Source: Streptomyces composti
GTDB lineage: Bacteria; Actinomycetota; Actinomycetes; Streptomycetales; Streptomycetaceae
Direction of reading: 5' to 3'
Length of the DNA stretch: 64,000 nucleotides
Assembly: GCF_012034205.1 (NCBI RefSeq)
Contig: NZ_JAATEM010000007.1
Span: forward strand, 62,001 to 126,000
Shown: positions 10,524 through 18,457 of the stretch, in pieces
How the letters are laid out: the number at the start of each line of letters is the position of its first letter
Position numbering within the stretch: the stretch's first letter is position 1
Notes under the pieces: generated by a model
Databases searched by the model: none
Told to the model about the DNA's origin: nothing
The model's input: the letters and a program-made list of their open reading frames with translations, nothing else
Program-made: the position numbers and the translations under genes

Positions 10524-10834
10524 GATTTGTCTTCCCCTCCGTGCATCCCCCGAAGGTCACAGAGTGCCAAATGCCGTGGCTGATGCGGAAGCTGGGGCGG
10601 GCCGACACGCCCGGGTCCGGGCACGCTGTCATCGCAGGGTGACGGCTGGTCACCGTGAGCGGAGGGCTGGTGACCGGTGCCGGTGACCGGTGTCGGCGTA
10701 CCGCATAGGCTGTCGGGCACCGCCAACCGTGCGGTGAACGAAGTCGAAGCAGACGTGACAGTCGAATACGTTCCGTGACCGGCCGAAGGTGTTCGGGGCA
10801 GGGACGTATCAGAGTGCCGCAGGGGGCAACCGCC
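10524..10834. promoter_or_regulatory. divergent intergenic region with repeated GGTGACC elements
   Basis: This 311-base gap separates the minus-strand deaminase/SUKH-3 pair from the plus-strand nuclease/SUKH and SUKH-4 genes. It contains GGTCACC at 10648-10654, GGTGACCGGTG at 10669-10679 and again at 10682-10692, and GTGACCGG again at 10775-10782. Together these form an inverted repeat plus a 13-base-period direct repeat. Such an arrangement could be an operator controlling both arms. No -35/-10 pair is convincing. Confidence 0.45.
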
Positions 10835-11854
10835 ATGACGACAGGTCGGCTCGGGCTGGGGGAACCTCCCGGCCGCCAGGCCGGGGGACACGCCGCGCCG
10901 CCGAACGCGGCCTACGCCGGGCAGGTCGTGCAATTCCCGGATCCGGTGCGTGCCGCCCGGCATCCCAGAGGGGTGCGGGTGGACGAGCGTGGTTACCCCG
11001 ACTTCTCGCCCTATGCGCGGGCGGCCGTGGAGATCGCGGATCCGCCGGAGGGTTTCGGTGTCGACGAGCTGCGGCTGACGGACTACGTGTCGGCGAACGC
11101 GGCGATGGCGGCGAGCGGGCACGAGCTGTGGGACACGGTTCCGTCGGTGGCGACGCCGCACGGCTGGACGTGGCATCACGTCGCGGGGACGCGCCGTCTG
11201 GAGCTGGTGCCGGTCGAGGTGAAGGCGCTGCTGCGGCATCACGGCGGGATCGCGACCGCGAACGTGGACCAGGGCAAGCGGGGCACGCGCCCGCTGCAGG
11301 AGACGCGTCCGGCGCACTTCGGTCTGCCGAAGTCGGGTGTGGCGGTGTCGGAGACGCAGGTGCAGCAGGTCGAGGAGGACCTCGGGTACCGGCTGCCGGG
11401 CGCCTACCGCTCGTTCCTGAAGGCGGCCGGCGGCTGCGCCCCGGTGGGCACGGCGCTCGATGCCGAGCTGGGGCTGCTGGTGGACCAGCCGTTCTTCACG
11501 GTGCGGGACGAGGCGGCCGTCAACGACCTCGTCTACATCAACAAGTGTCTGCGGGACCACCTGACGAAGGACTACCTGTGCGTGGCCTTCGTGCAGGGCG
11601 GTCTGCTCGCGGTGAAGGTGCGGGGCGAGCGCAACGGCTCGGTGTGGTTCTGCGCCTATGACGATGTGCGGGACGTGGATCCGTCGTGGTCGCCGGCGGA
11701 GCGGGTGGAGCGGCTGCTGCTGCCGTGCGGGGACGACTTCGACGCGTTCCTGTCGCGGCTGGCGGGGTCTCCGCCGGAGCTGGAGACGGTGGCCAATCTG
11801 ATGGTGGACGGCGGCTTCGCGCGGGTCGTCCCGGTTTCTTCCGCGGGGGAGTGA
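10835..11854 (+). CDS. WHH-type nuclease domain fused to SUKH (SMI1/KNR4) domain
   Basis: A 339-residue cytosolic protein with two parts. Residues about 35-150 resemble the HNH/endonuclease VII group with a conserved WHH: GYPDFSPYAR, DELRLTDYVSANAAM, then PHGWTWHHVAGTRRLELVPVEV and LLRHHGG, so the metal/catalytic histidines are present. Residues about 165-320 form an SMI1/KNR4-type SUKH domain (VEEDLGYRLPGAYRSFLKAAGG, DYLCVAFVQGG, VWFCAYDDV). The nuclease fold is normally the toxin and SUKH the immunity partner, so the fusion is notable. The ATG at 10835 is preferred because AGGGGG lies about 9 bases upstream; an in-frame GTG at 10775 is possible. The SUKH-4 gene starts 10 bases after its stop, so they are likely co-transcribed. 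Confidence 0.85.
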   Translation: MTTGRLGLGEPPGRQAGGHAAPPNAAYAGQVVQFPDPVRAARHPRGVRVDERGYPDFSPYARAAVEIADPPEGFGVDELRLTDYVSANAAMAASGHELWDTVPSVATPHGWTWHHVAGTRRLELVPVEVKALLRHHGGIATANVDQGKRGTRPLQETRPAHFGLPKSGVAVSETQVQQVEEDLGYRLPGAYRSFLKAAGGCAPVGTALDAELGLLVDQPFFTVRDEAAVNDLVYINKCLRDHLTKDYLCVAFVQGGLLAVKVRGERNGSVWFCAYDDVRDVDPSWSPAERVERLLLPCGDDFDAFLSRLAGSPPELETVANLMVDGGFARVVPVSSAGE

Positions 11855-11863
11855 GCTCAGGCG

Positions 11864-14452
11864 ATGGTGACGTTCGCGCAGGCGCAGGAGCGCGCGGAGG
11901 AGTGGATCAACGGTGACGTGCCCTCGTACCAGCACCGTGAGGTGCGGGTGCGGGAGTTCGACCTCGGGTTCGTGGTGTGGGCGGAGGACCGTGCGGACGG
12001 CCCGCGCTCGGACGGGGGTGCGCAGCGGCTGGTGATCGCCCGGGACAGCGGTGAGGCCACGCTGTGGCCCGCGCTGCCGGTGGGCGAGGTGATCCGGCGC
12101 TACGAGGAGGAGTACGGCCGTCCCGAGACGGCGCCTGAGCCGGAGCCCGGGCCGGCGCCCGCCCGGGTGGACCTGAACCAGACGTCGTTCCTGCTGAGCC
12201 CTCCGGAGTGGCTGCAGGAGGCGGCGGACCGTATGGGCATCCCGGACCGGCGGGAGCCGTCGGATCCGGGCAGCACCACGCCGGGGTCCGGCGCCGCGGC
12301 GTCCGGGTCCGGCGGGTCGTCCGGTGCGCCCGAGCCGCAGGCTCCCGCTCCGGCGGCGGACACGGGTGCCGGTCCGGCCCCGGACGCCGGGGCCCAGCCC
12401 TCGGGTGCCTCCGGTGGTGCCGCCGACCCCGGCAGCGGGGCCGCCTGGCCCCCGGCGGCCGGTGCCGGTGACGCGACGCGGGGCGGTCCGGCGGACGCCG
12501 GGGCGACGCCGTGGGCCGGTACGGACACCAGCGCCGAGGCCGGCGAGGACCGTTCCGTGCCGCTGCCGGAGACCGTGTTCGCGCCGCAGCTGAGCGAGTC
12601 GGGCGACGACACCCCGCCGCCGTCGGTCCCGGCGGACGCGCCGACGGCGCTGATGTCGGGCGGCAGCCAGCTCCCGAAGACCGCGCTGGCCCCCGCGGTG
12701 GAGGAGCCGGTCGCGCAGGGCACCCCGCCGCCCGGAGCCTCGAGCACGCCGCCGGGTGCGCAGGTTCCGCCCCCGGGTGACGGCGCCGATGCCGAAACGA
12801 GCAGGACGACTCCGCCCCCGCAGCGCGGCGGCGTTCCGTCGACTCCGCCGCCGCCGGGTGCGCCGGGCACGCCGGGGGCGCGTCCGGCTGGCGGTACGCC
12901 CCCGGCCTCGGGCTCGGACACGCCGTACGTTCCGACCCAGCTGGTGTCGTCGCTGGAGGACACCGGTGCCGGTCAGACCCCGCCGCCTCCCGGTGGGGGG
13001 CAGACTCCGCCGCCTGCCGGTGGCGGCCAGACCCCGCCCCCGGCGGGCGGCCAGACGCCGCCTCCGCCCGGCCCTCCGGGGACGCCGGGCACGCCGCCCG
13101 GCGGTGTCCACCACGCCGCGACGATGCTCGCCGACCCGGGCGCGCCGGGCGCCCCCCAGCCGCCGGGCCCGCCCGGTGCCCCGGGTGCGCCGAAGCCGCC
13201 CGGCCCGCCCGGAGCCCCCGGCGCGCCGCAGCCTCCGGGCCCGCCCGGCGCCCCCGGTTCGACCGGCGGCGGGCGCGGCCCCGTGCATCACGCGGAGACC
13301 GTGCTGGCCGCCCCGCCCGTGGGCGGTCCGGGCGCGCCCCCGCCGCCCCCGGGGGTGCCCGGTGCTCCCGGTACGCCTCCGCCGCCTCCGGCGCCCGGTG
13401 TTCCGGGGACGCCGCCGCCCGGGGTCCCGGTGCCGGGTCAGCCGCCGGCCTACGGGTATCCGCAGCAGCCGGCCGGGCAGCCGACCGTCGGCCCCGGTTA
13501 TCAGGCGGTGCTGCGCTACCGCGCCCAGGACGGCTCCGAGCAGCAGCTGATCCGGCGTTCCGCGCCGGGCACGCCGCACCCGGAGTGGCAGATCTTCCAC
13601 GAGCTGCGCGCCATGAACGTGCCGCCGGACCAGGTGCTGGAGCTGCACACCGAGCTGGAGTCGTGCGAGCTGCCGGGCGCCTACTGCGCGCGGATGATCC
13701 GCGAGCAGTGGCCGCAGGCGCGGATCACCTCGATCGCGCCCTACGGCCGGGACCACGCGAGCCGGCAGCAGGGCATGCAGCAGCTGCTCGCGCACCAGGG
13801 CGAGCTGCACCAGGTGGCGGACGGCCCGGCGCGGCCGGGACCGGTGCGGGTGCCGGTGCCTCAGGTGCAGCCGGCGCCGCCGCTCCCGCCGGAGGGCATC
13901 GCTCAGGAGCTGGCCACGGCCTTCGGTCCCGGCGTGTTCCGCTTCGAGCAGGCGGCGGTGTCCCGGCAGGGCGTGCCGCCGGTCGTGGCGCACACGCTGG
14001 TGGTGGCCGGGCTGCCGATCGACATGGGCCCGTTCTTCTGGGCGCAGGCGCAGCCGGGCCGTCCGGTGCCGACGCTGGCCGAGCTGGCGGCCGAGCGGGG
14101 CGTGCAGCCGGCCCCGGACGCGGGCTCCTATCTGGTGATGGGCAGCGACTTCGGCAAGGCGATCTGTGTGCAGTACGGCACGGCGAACATCGTCGCGGTG
14201 CCGGTGGAGGCGGGTCCCGGCGGTGCTCCGGTGCCGCCGCAGTTCGTCAACACCGGTCTGCCGGAGTTCGCGCGCTGCCTGGCGCTGCTCGGGCGGATGT
14301 GGCGGCTGCGGTTCGGGCTGAACCAGGAGCAGGCGGGCCGCTGGACGGTGGACTTCCAGGCGCAGCTGGCCGCGCTGGACCCGGCGGCGCTGGGGTCGCC
14401 GGAGAGCTGGTGGTCGGTGCTGCTGGAGCAGATGTGGGACGGCCTGCTGTGA
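11864..14452 (+). CDS. large YrhB / deaminase / SUKH-4 fusion protein with Pro-rich linker
   Basis: An 862-residue protein without signal peptide or membrane helix. Residues 1-80 match the YrhB (Imm35-type) immunity fold (FAQAQERAEEWINGD, LGFVVWAEDR, WPALPVGEVIRRYEEEYG). Residues about 95-540 are a Pro/Gly/Ala-rich low-complexity linker with collagen-like GAP/PPG tracts and recurring TxLA-type motifs. Residues about 543-640 look like an XOO_2897-type nucleic-acid/nucleotide deaminase, with LELHTELESCELPGAYCARMI supplying the His-x-Glu and PxxYC zinc motifs. Residues about 670-862 match SUKH-4 (YLVMGSDFGKAICVQYG, LPEFARCLALLGRMW, ESWWSVLLEQM). Two immunity-type folds and one toxin-type fold are in one chain. 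A strong terminator follows. Domain names are from motif recognition, not a search. Confidence 0.85.
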   Translation: MVTFAQAQERAEEWINGDVPSYQHREVRVREFDLGFVVWAEDRADGPRSDGGAQRLVIARDSGEATLWPALPVGEVIRRYEEEYGRPETAPEPEPGPAPARVDLNQTSFLLSPPEWLQEAADRMGIPDRREPSDPGSTTPGSGAAASGSGGSSGAPEPQAPAPAADTGAGPAPDAGAQPSGASGGAADPGSGAAWPPAAGAGDATRGGPADAGATPWAGTDTSAEAGEDRSVPLPETVFAPQLSESGDDTPPPSVPADAPTALMSGGSQLPKTALAPAVEEPVAQGTPPPGASSTPPGAQVPPPGDGADAETSRTTPPPQRGGVPSTPPPPGAPGTPGARPAGGTPPASGSDTPYVPTQLVSSLEDTGAGQTPPPPGGGQTPPPAGGGQTPPPAGGQTPPPPGPPGTPGTPPGGVHHAATMLADPGAPGAPQPPGPPGAPGAPKPPGPPGAPGAPQPPGPPGAPGSTGGGRGPVHHAETVLAAPPVGGPGAPPPPPGVPGAPGTPPPPPAPGVPGTPPPGVPVPGQPPAYGYPQQPAGQPTVGPGYQAVLRYRAQDGSEQQLIRRSAPGTPHPEWQIFHELRAMNVPPDQVLELHTELESCELPGAYCARMIREQWPQARITSIAPYGRDHASRQQGMQQLLAHQGELHQVADGPARPGPVRVPVPQVQPAPPLPPEGIAQELATAFGPGVFRFEQAAVSRQGVPPVVAHTLVVAGLPIDMGPFFWAQAQPGRPVPTLAELAAERGVQPAPDAGSYLVMGSDFGKAICVQYGTANIVAVPVEAGPGGAPVPPQFVNTGLPEFARCLALLGRMWRLRFGLNQEQAGRWTVDFQAQLAALDPAALGSPESWWSVLLEQMWDGLL

Positions 14453-14472
14453 TGCGCTGAGGGCAGGACGGT

Positions 14473-14512
14473 GTGGGGCCGGCCCCGGTCGAGTGACCGG
14501 GGCCGGCCCCAC
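14473..14512 (+). terminator. terminator after the SUKH-4 fusion gene
   Basis: A perfect 18-bp stem (14473-14490 with 14495-14512), GAGT tetraloop, followed by CTTTCTG. It closes the toxin/immunity-domain operon. Confidence 0.85.
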
Positions 14513-14642
14513 TCTTTCTGTTCACCGACGCGCACCGAACGGGCTGGATGCCCGGAGTGTCGCGTTATGTACACCAATGTGCCATACCTCAAGATGTGCG
14601 CGAAATCATCATGTCGCATCCATCCGGAGGAGAGGTCGAGGG

Positions 14643-15527
14643 ATGAGCAGCGCACCGGGGGCGACGCAGGACTTCGTGACCGTGCGAGGGCGCGGCTACC
14701 GCCCCCTTCAGGTGATCGCGTACGTCGAGGCGCTGTCCAGGGACCGTGACGCCGCCTGGGAGCGGGCGGCCCGGCTCACGGTGCTGGCCCGGGAGATGGA
14801 GGAGGAGCTGCGGCTGCTGCGGGAGCGGGTGGCGAAGCTGCCCGAGCAGACGTACGAGTCGCTCGGGGAGAGTGCCCGGCGGCTGTTCGAGCTGGTGCAG
14901 CAGGAGGCGGCGGCCGTGCGGGAGGGGGCGCGTCAGGAGGCGCGGCGGATCGCGCAGGAGGCGGGCACCGAGGCGGAGGGCGTACGGGAGTCCGCGCAGG
15001 CGTGGGCCGACGCGATGCGCGCCGAGGCGGACGAGCGGGCCCGGCAGCGGCTGCTGGCGGCGGGGGCGGAGGCGGAGGAGATCCGGGCCGCGGCCCGCCG
15101 TGAGGTGACGGAGCGGCGCGGTGAGGCGCTGCAGGCGCAGCGGCAGATGCGGCAGCGGGTGTCCGAGATGCTCGCGGAGATGGCCGAGGAGCAGGCGGCG
15201 CGGCTGACCGAGGTGGAGGACGAGGAGGCCGGGCGCATGGCGGAGCTGGAGGCACGGCACGCCCGCGATGTGGCCGCCGCGGAGCGCGACCTGTCGGAGG
15301 CGAAGCAGGTGTTCGCCGAGGCCGAGGAGGCGGTCCGGCTGCTGGAGGGGCAGGCGCGGGAGCGGGCGGAGGAGATCCTTGCGGCGGCGCGGGCCGAACA
15401 GGAGGCGATCGAGGCCCGCACCGAGCAGCTGCTGCGCGAGCACGCGCGGACGCGGGACGAGGTGCAGGCCCATATGGACCATGTGTGCTCGAGCCTGACG
15501 GCGCTGACGGGCCGGGCGGTGGAATGA
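14643..15527 (+). CDS. DivIVA-like coiled-coil protein
   Basis: A 294-residue, highly charged protein. Residues about 8-45 (FVTVRGRGYRPLQVIAYVEAL) resemble the N-terminal DivIVA-type membrane-targeting segment. Residues from about 50 to 285 are almost continuous Ala/Glu/Arg heptad-rich coiled coil. Related Streptomyces proteins are often labelled cellulose-binding protein in databases, a name without support here; a scaffold or cytoskeletal role near the membrane is more likely (inference). The ATG at 14643 is selected because of the purine-rich GGAGGAGAGG upstream and the domain boundary. The longer frame back to 14493 crosses the preceding terminator. Confidence 0.85.
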   Translation: MSSAPGATQDFVTVRGRGYRPLQVIAYVEALSRDRDAAWERAARLTVLAREMEEELRLLRERVAKLPEQTYESLGESARRLFELVQQEAAAVREGARQEARRIAQEAGTEAEGVRESAQAWADAMRAEADERARQRLLAAGAEAEEIRAAARREVTERRGEALQAQRQMRQRVSEMLAEMAEEQAARLTEVEDEEAGRMAELEARHARDVAAAERDLSEAKQVFAEAEEAVRLLEGQARERAEEILAAARAEQEAIEARTEQLLREHARTRDEVQAHMDHVCSSLTALTGRAVE

Positions 15528-15636
15528 GGGCACCGTCCCCGCGCCCGTCAGCGGCCGGACACGTTCCTCGACCTGGCGGTCCTCGGGCCGGCAGTCCTCG
15601 GGCCGGCGGCCCTCTCCGACGCGCCCGTCCTTCCGG

Positions 15637-17250
15637 TCAGTTCCTCCTGCGGGTCGCCCCGGCGAGGATCCAGGCCTCCACCGCCTCGTACTGCCGCCGC
15701 TGCTCCTCGGCCTTCCTCCGGCCGCTGACCAGGGTGCCGATCCAGCCGCAGGCGAAGCCGATCGGGATGGACAGCAGGCCCGTGGTGGTGAACGGGTAGT
15801 AGGTGAAGTCGGCGTCGGGGAAGGCGGAGACGGGGGTGCCGGAGACCAGGGTGGTGCCCGGCATCAGCAGCAGCACGGCGAGGGTGCCGCCGATGAGGGT
15901 GCTGAGCAGTCCTGTGCGGGTGTAGCGGCGCCAGAACAGCCCGTAGACCAGGGCCGGGGCGATGGCCGAGGCGCCGATGCAGAAGGACAGGGTGACCAGC
16001 GGATGCAGGCTGTAGTGCTGCACCAGGGTGGCCAGCGCGATGGTGGGGACACCCACGGCGAACGCGGACAGGCGGGCCAGTGTCATCTCGCGGCGCGGTG
16101 ACATCTCCTGCACGCGGGCGGCGAAGACGTCGTGGGCGAGGGAGTTGGCGCAGGCGAGGATCATGCCGGCGACGGAGGCGAGCACGGTGAGGAAGATCGC
16201 CGTGGTGACGGTGGTGAACAGGAAGGTCTCGGCCGTGGTCACTTCCGGCCCGAACGCGGCCTGGGAGCCGAGCAGGTAGGCGGTGTTGCCGCGCGGGTCG
16301 GCCTCGGCGATGGCGGCCCGGCCGATCAGGGCGGTGGCGCCGAAGCCGATCACGGTGATGACCACGACGAACAGCGCCACCATCGACACCGCCCAGGACA
16401 TGGAGCGGCGCACCTGCCGGGCGCTGGTGGCGGTGTACATGCGCATGGTGATGTGGGGCAGGACGCCGCCGCCGAGGACGACCGTCAGCTCCCCGCTGAT
16501 CATGTCGAGTTCGGGCGCAGCGGCGCCGGTGAACTGCAGTCCGGAGGCGAGGAACGCCGGGCCGGTCCCGCTGTTGGCGGCGGCCGCGTTGAACAGGGCG
16601 CCGGGGTCCCAGTCGAAGCGGTGCAGGATGAGGACGGCGACGACGCCCCCGGAGCCGAGCAGCATCACTATCTTCAGGATCTGGATGAGGGCGGTGCCCT
16701 TCATGCCGCCGATCGCCGCGTAGCTGATCATCAGGGCGCCGACGCCGATGATGCAGCCGGTCTGCATCGACTCGCCGGAGAAGCCGAGGATGAAGCCCAT
16801 CAGCTGGCCCACTCCGGCGAGCTGCACCAGCATCAGCGGCAGCAGCGCGGCGAGGGTGACCGCACAGGCGGCGATCCTGACGCTGCGTCCGGGCATCCGC
16901 CGGGCGAGCGCGTCGCCCATGGTGAACCGGCCCGCGTTGCGCAGGGGTTCGGCCAGCAGGAACATCAGCAGCATCAGCGACAGGGCGGTGCTCAGGGCGA
17001 GGACGACGCCGTCGTAGCCGAACAGGGCGATGATGCCGCCGGTGCCGAGGACGGTGGCGGCGGAGATGTAGTCACCGGCGATGGCCAGGCCGTTGCGCAT
17101 GGGGGACAGCGAGCCGTAGCCGGTGTAGAACTCGTCGAGGTCGTCGCGGTCGGGGCCGGTCATCACGCACAGCAGAAGGGTGACGGTGGCGACGGCGGTG
17201 AACCCGACGAGCGCCATGGCCTGGGCGTTTCCGCTGAATTCCGGGTTCAT
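15637..17250 (-). CDS. sodium:solute symporter family protein (ActP-like cation/acetate symporter)
   Basis: A 537-residue integral membrane transporter of the SSS family with about 13 hydrophobic helices. Family features include EFYTGYGSLSPMRNGLAIAGDYISAATVLG near residues 40-70 (substrate/Na+ region), QLMGFILGFS, YAAIGGMKGTALIQILK and CANSLAHDVFAARV. It probably imports acetate or another monocarboxylate with Na+ (family inference). The start ATG at 17250 overlaps the stop of the upstream DUF485 gene (ATGA), with GGGGAG before it, so the two are translationally coupled. DUF485 partners are commonly found with ActP. The C-terminus is basic and cytoplasmic. Confidence 0.95.
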   Translation of the reverse strand: MNPEFSGNAQAMALVGFTAVATVTLLLCVMTGPDRDDLDEFYTGYGSLSPMRNGLAIAGDYISAATVLGTGGIIALFGYDGVVLALSTALSLMLLMFLLAEPLRNAGRFTMGDALARRMPGRSVRIAACAVTLAALLPLMLVQLAGVGQLMGFILGFSGESMQTGCIIGVGALMISYAAIGGMKGTALIQILKIVMLLGSGGVVAVLILHRFDWDPGALFNAAAANSGTGPAFLASGLQFTGAAAPELDMISGELTVVLGGGVLPHITMRMYTATSARQVRRSMSWAVSMVALFVVVITVIGFGATALIGRAAIAEADPRGNTAYLLGSQAAFGPEVTTAETFLFTTVTTAIFLTVLASVAGMILACANSLAHDVFAARVQEMSPRREMTLARLSAFAVGVPTIALATLVQHYSLHPLVTLSFCIGASAIAPALVYGLFWRRYTRTGLLSTLIGGTLAVLLLMPGTTLVSGTPVSAFPDADFTYYPFTTTGLLSIPIGFACGWIGTLVSGRRKAEEQRRQYEAVEAWILAGATRRRN

Positions 17251-17747
17251 CGGGCGGCTCCCCGCTTGGCGTCGAGTTCCGCCTGCTTGCGGATGAGGGC
17301 GGCCAGCGGGTCGACGCGGCGCCGTGCGGTGCCCTCGTACAGGGCGATCGCCAGCCAGGTGACCGGGACCTGGCCGAGGGCGAGCAGCAGTCCGCGGGGC
17401 AGGCCGTCGGTGACGGTGCCGGTCATGAAGGAGGGGGCGTAGGCGGAGAGGATCAGGAACAGGGTGAAGTAGCCGAGGGCGGTGAGGGTGGCCACGCGGC
17501 GCTGCCAGCGGTAGGCGCTGCGCAGGATCCGCAGGTCGCTGTGGTGGCCGAGGGGCGCGGGGGGAACGGTGGCGCGTCCGGAGGGCGGGGCCTGGGGCGG
17601 GAGCGGCGGCTGCCAGGGGTAGGCGGCGTAGGGGGGAGAGGCGTCGGGGTGGTGGGCGCCGGGGCCGTGGCGGAAAGCGGCGTCGGGGCGGTAGGGGGGC
17701 GGGGCGTCGGGGCGTGGGGGCGGTGGCTGGTACGGGTCGTACGTCAT
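17247..17747 (-). CDS. DUF485 membrane protein, partner of the symporter
   Basis: A 166-residue protein. Residues 1-65 are a Pro/Tyr-rich disordered tail (DPYQPPPPRPDAPPPYRPD). The DUF485 domain follows, with RILRSAYRWQRRVATLTALGYFTLFLILSAYAP and VPVTWLAIALYEGTARRRVDPLA forming two membrane helices, and a charged C-terminal tail. The ATG at 17747 has AAGGAG upstream. Its last bases overlap the symporter start. DUF485 proteins accompany acetate symporters, and their precise role is unknown; the long proline-rich N-terminus is an actinobacterial addition. Confidence 0.9.
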   Translation of the reverse strand: MTYDPYQPPPPRPDAPPPYRPDAAFRHGPGAHHPDASPPYAAYPWQPPLPPQAPPSGRATVPPAPLGHHSDLRILRSAYRWQRRVATLTALGYFTLFLILSAYAPSFMTGTVTDGLPRGLLLALGQVPVTWLAIALYEGTARRRVDPLAALIRKQAELDAKRGAAR

Positions 17748-17900
17748 CCCGTGCTCCTTGCGCGGCTCGGGTCCGGTGCGGCGGACCGCAGGGAGGTTGG
17801 GGGGTGGGCGGGCCACGCACGCTACTCGGCGGCTCCGCGGCGCGCTGCGTTTTGGCCGAACTGGTCGGTCGGTATGCGGACGCCGCGCTGACCTGGGGAG

Positions 17901-18437
17901 TTACCGGCGGTGATGTGCGGTGGACGTGTGAGAGGTGTGTGGAGGAAGGGGGTCGAGGTGCCGCAGGTAGGCGGTGCCGGGGCGGCCGCCGACGAGGGCG
18001 TCGCCGGTGCGGGTGAAGCCGTTGCGGGTGAGGACCTTCCGGGAGGCCGGGTTGTCCAGGGTGGTGACCGCCGTGAGGGCGGTGAGCCCGTACTCCGTCG
18101 CCGCCGACCGGCAGATCCCGGCGACCGCCGCCGTGGCCACGCCCCGGCCGGATGCCCGCTCGGCGACCCGGTAGCCGAGTTCGGCGCGGCCGTCCGCCAC
18201 GTCCATCAGGTTGATCCGGCCGACCAGGCGCCCCTCCGCGTCGAGGATCACATGGAAGTGGCAGATCCCCCCGTGCTGCTCGTCGAGCAGCGACGCCAGC
18301 CGCTCGGCGAATCCCGCGGGGGTGAAGAAGGCGTCCCCGCGGTCCGGCACGGAGCGCGCGAAGTGGGCGCGGTTGGCGCGCTCGAAGTCCAGCAGGGCGC
18401 CGGCGTGGTCCGCGCGCAGCCGTTCCAGGGTCACCAT
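17901..18437 (-). CDS. GNAT family N-acetyltransferase
   Basis: A 178-residue enzyme of the RimJ/RimL-like GNAT group, transferring acetyl from acetyl-CoA to an amino group. Visible elements are LERLRADHAGALLDFERANR at the N-terminus, GRLVGRINLMDVADGRAELGYRVAERASGRGVATAAVAGIC (beta4 and the RxxGxA pyrophosphate loop) and NPASRKVLTRNGFTRTG, the typical C-terminal segment. The start ATG at 18437 lies 20 bases from the end of the DHA2 exporter on the same strand, so they are probably co-transcribed. A drug-modifying partner of the exporter is conceivable but unproven. Confidence 0.9.
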   Translation of the reverse strand: MVTLERLRADHAGALLDFERANRAHFARSVPDRGDAFFTPAGFAERLASLLDEQHGGICHFHVILDAEGRLVGRINLMDVADGRAELGYRVAERASGRGVATAAVAGICRSAATEYGLTALTAVTTLDNPASRKVLTRNGFTRTGDALVGGRPGTAYLRHLDPLPPHTSHTSTAHHRR

Positions 18438-18457
18438 GGCGGCAGCGTACGCAGGCG

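Noticed and set aside
10520..14512. 1330-codon minus-strand frame opposite the SUKH genes
   Set aside because: Low-complexity Arg/Pro/His translation antisense to genes with clear domains; it also runs through the terminator at 14473-14512.
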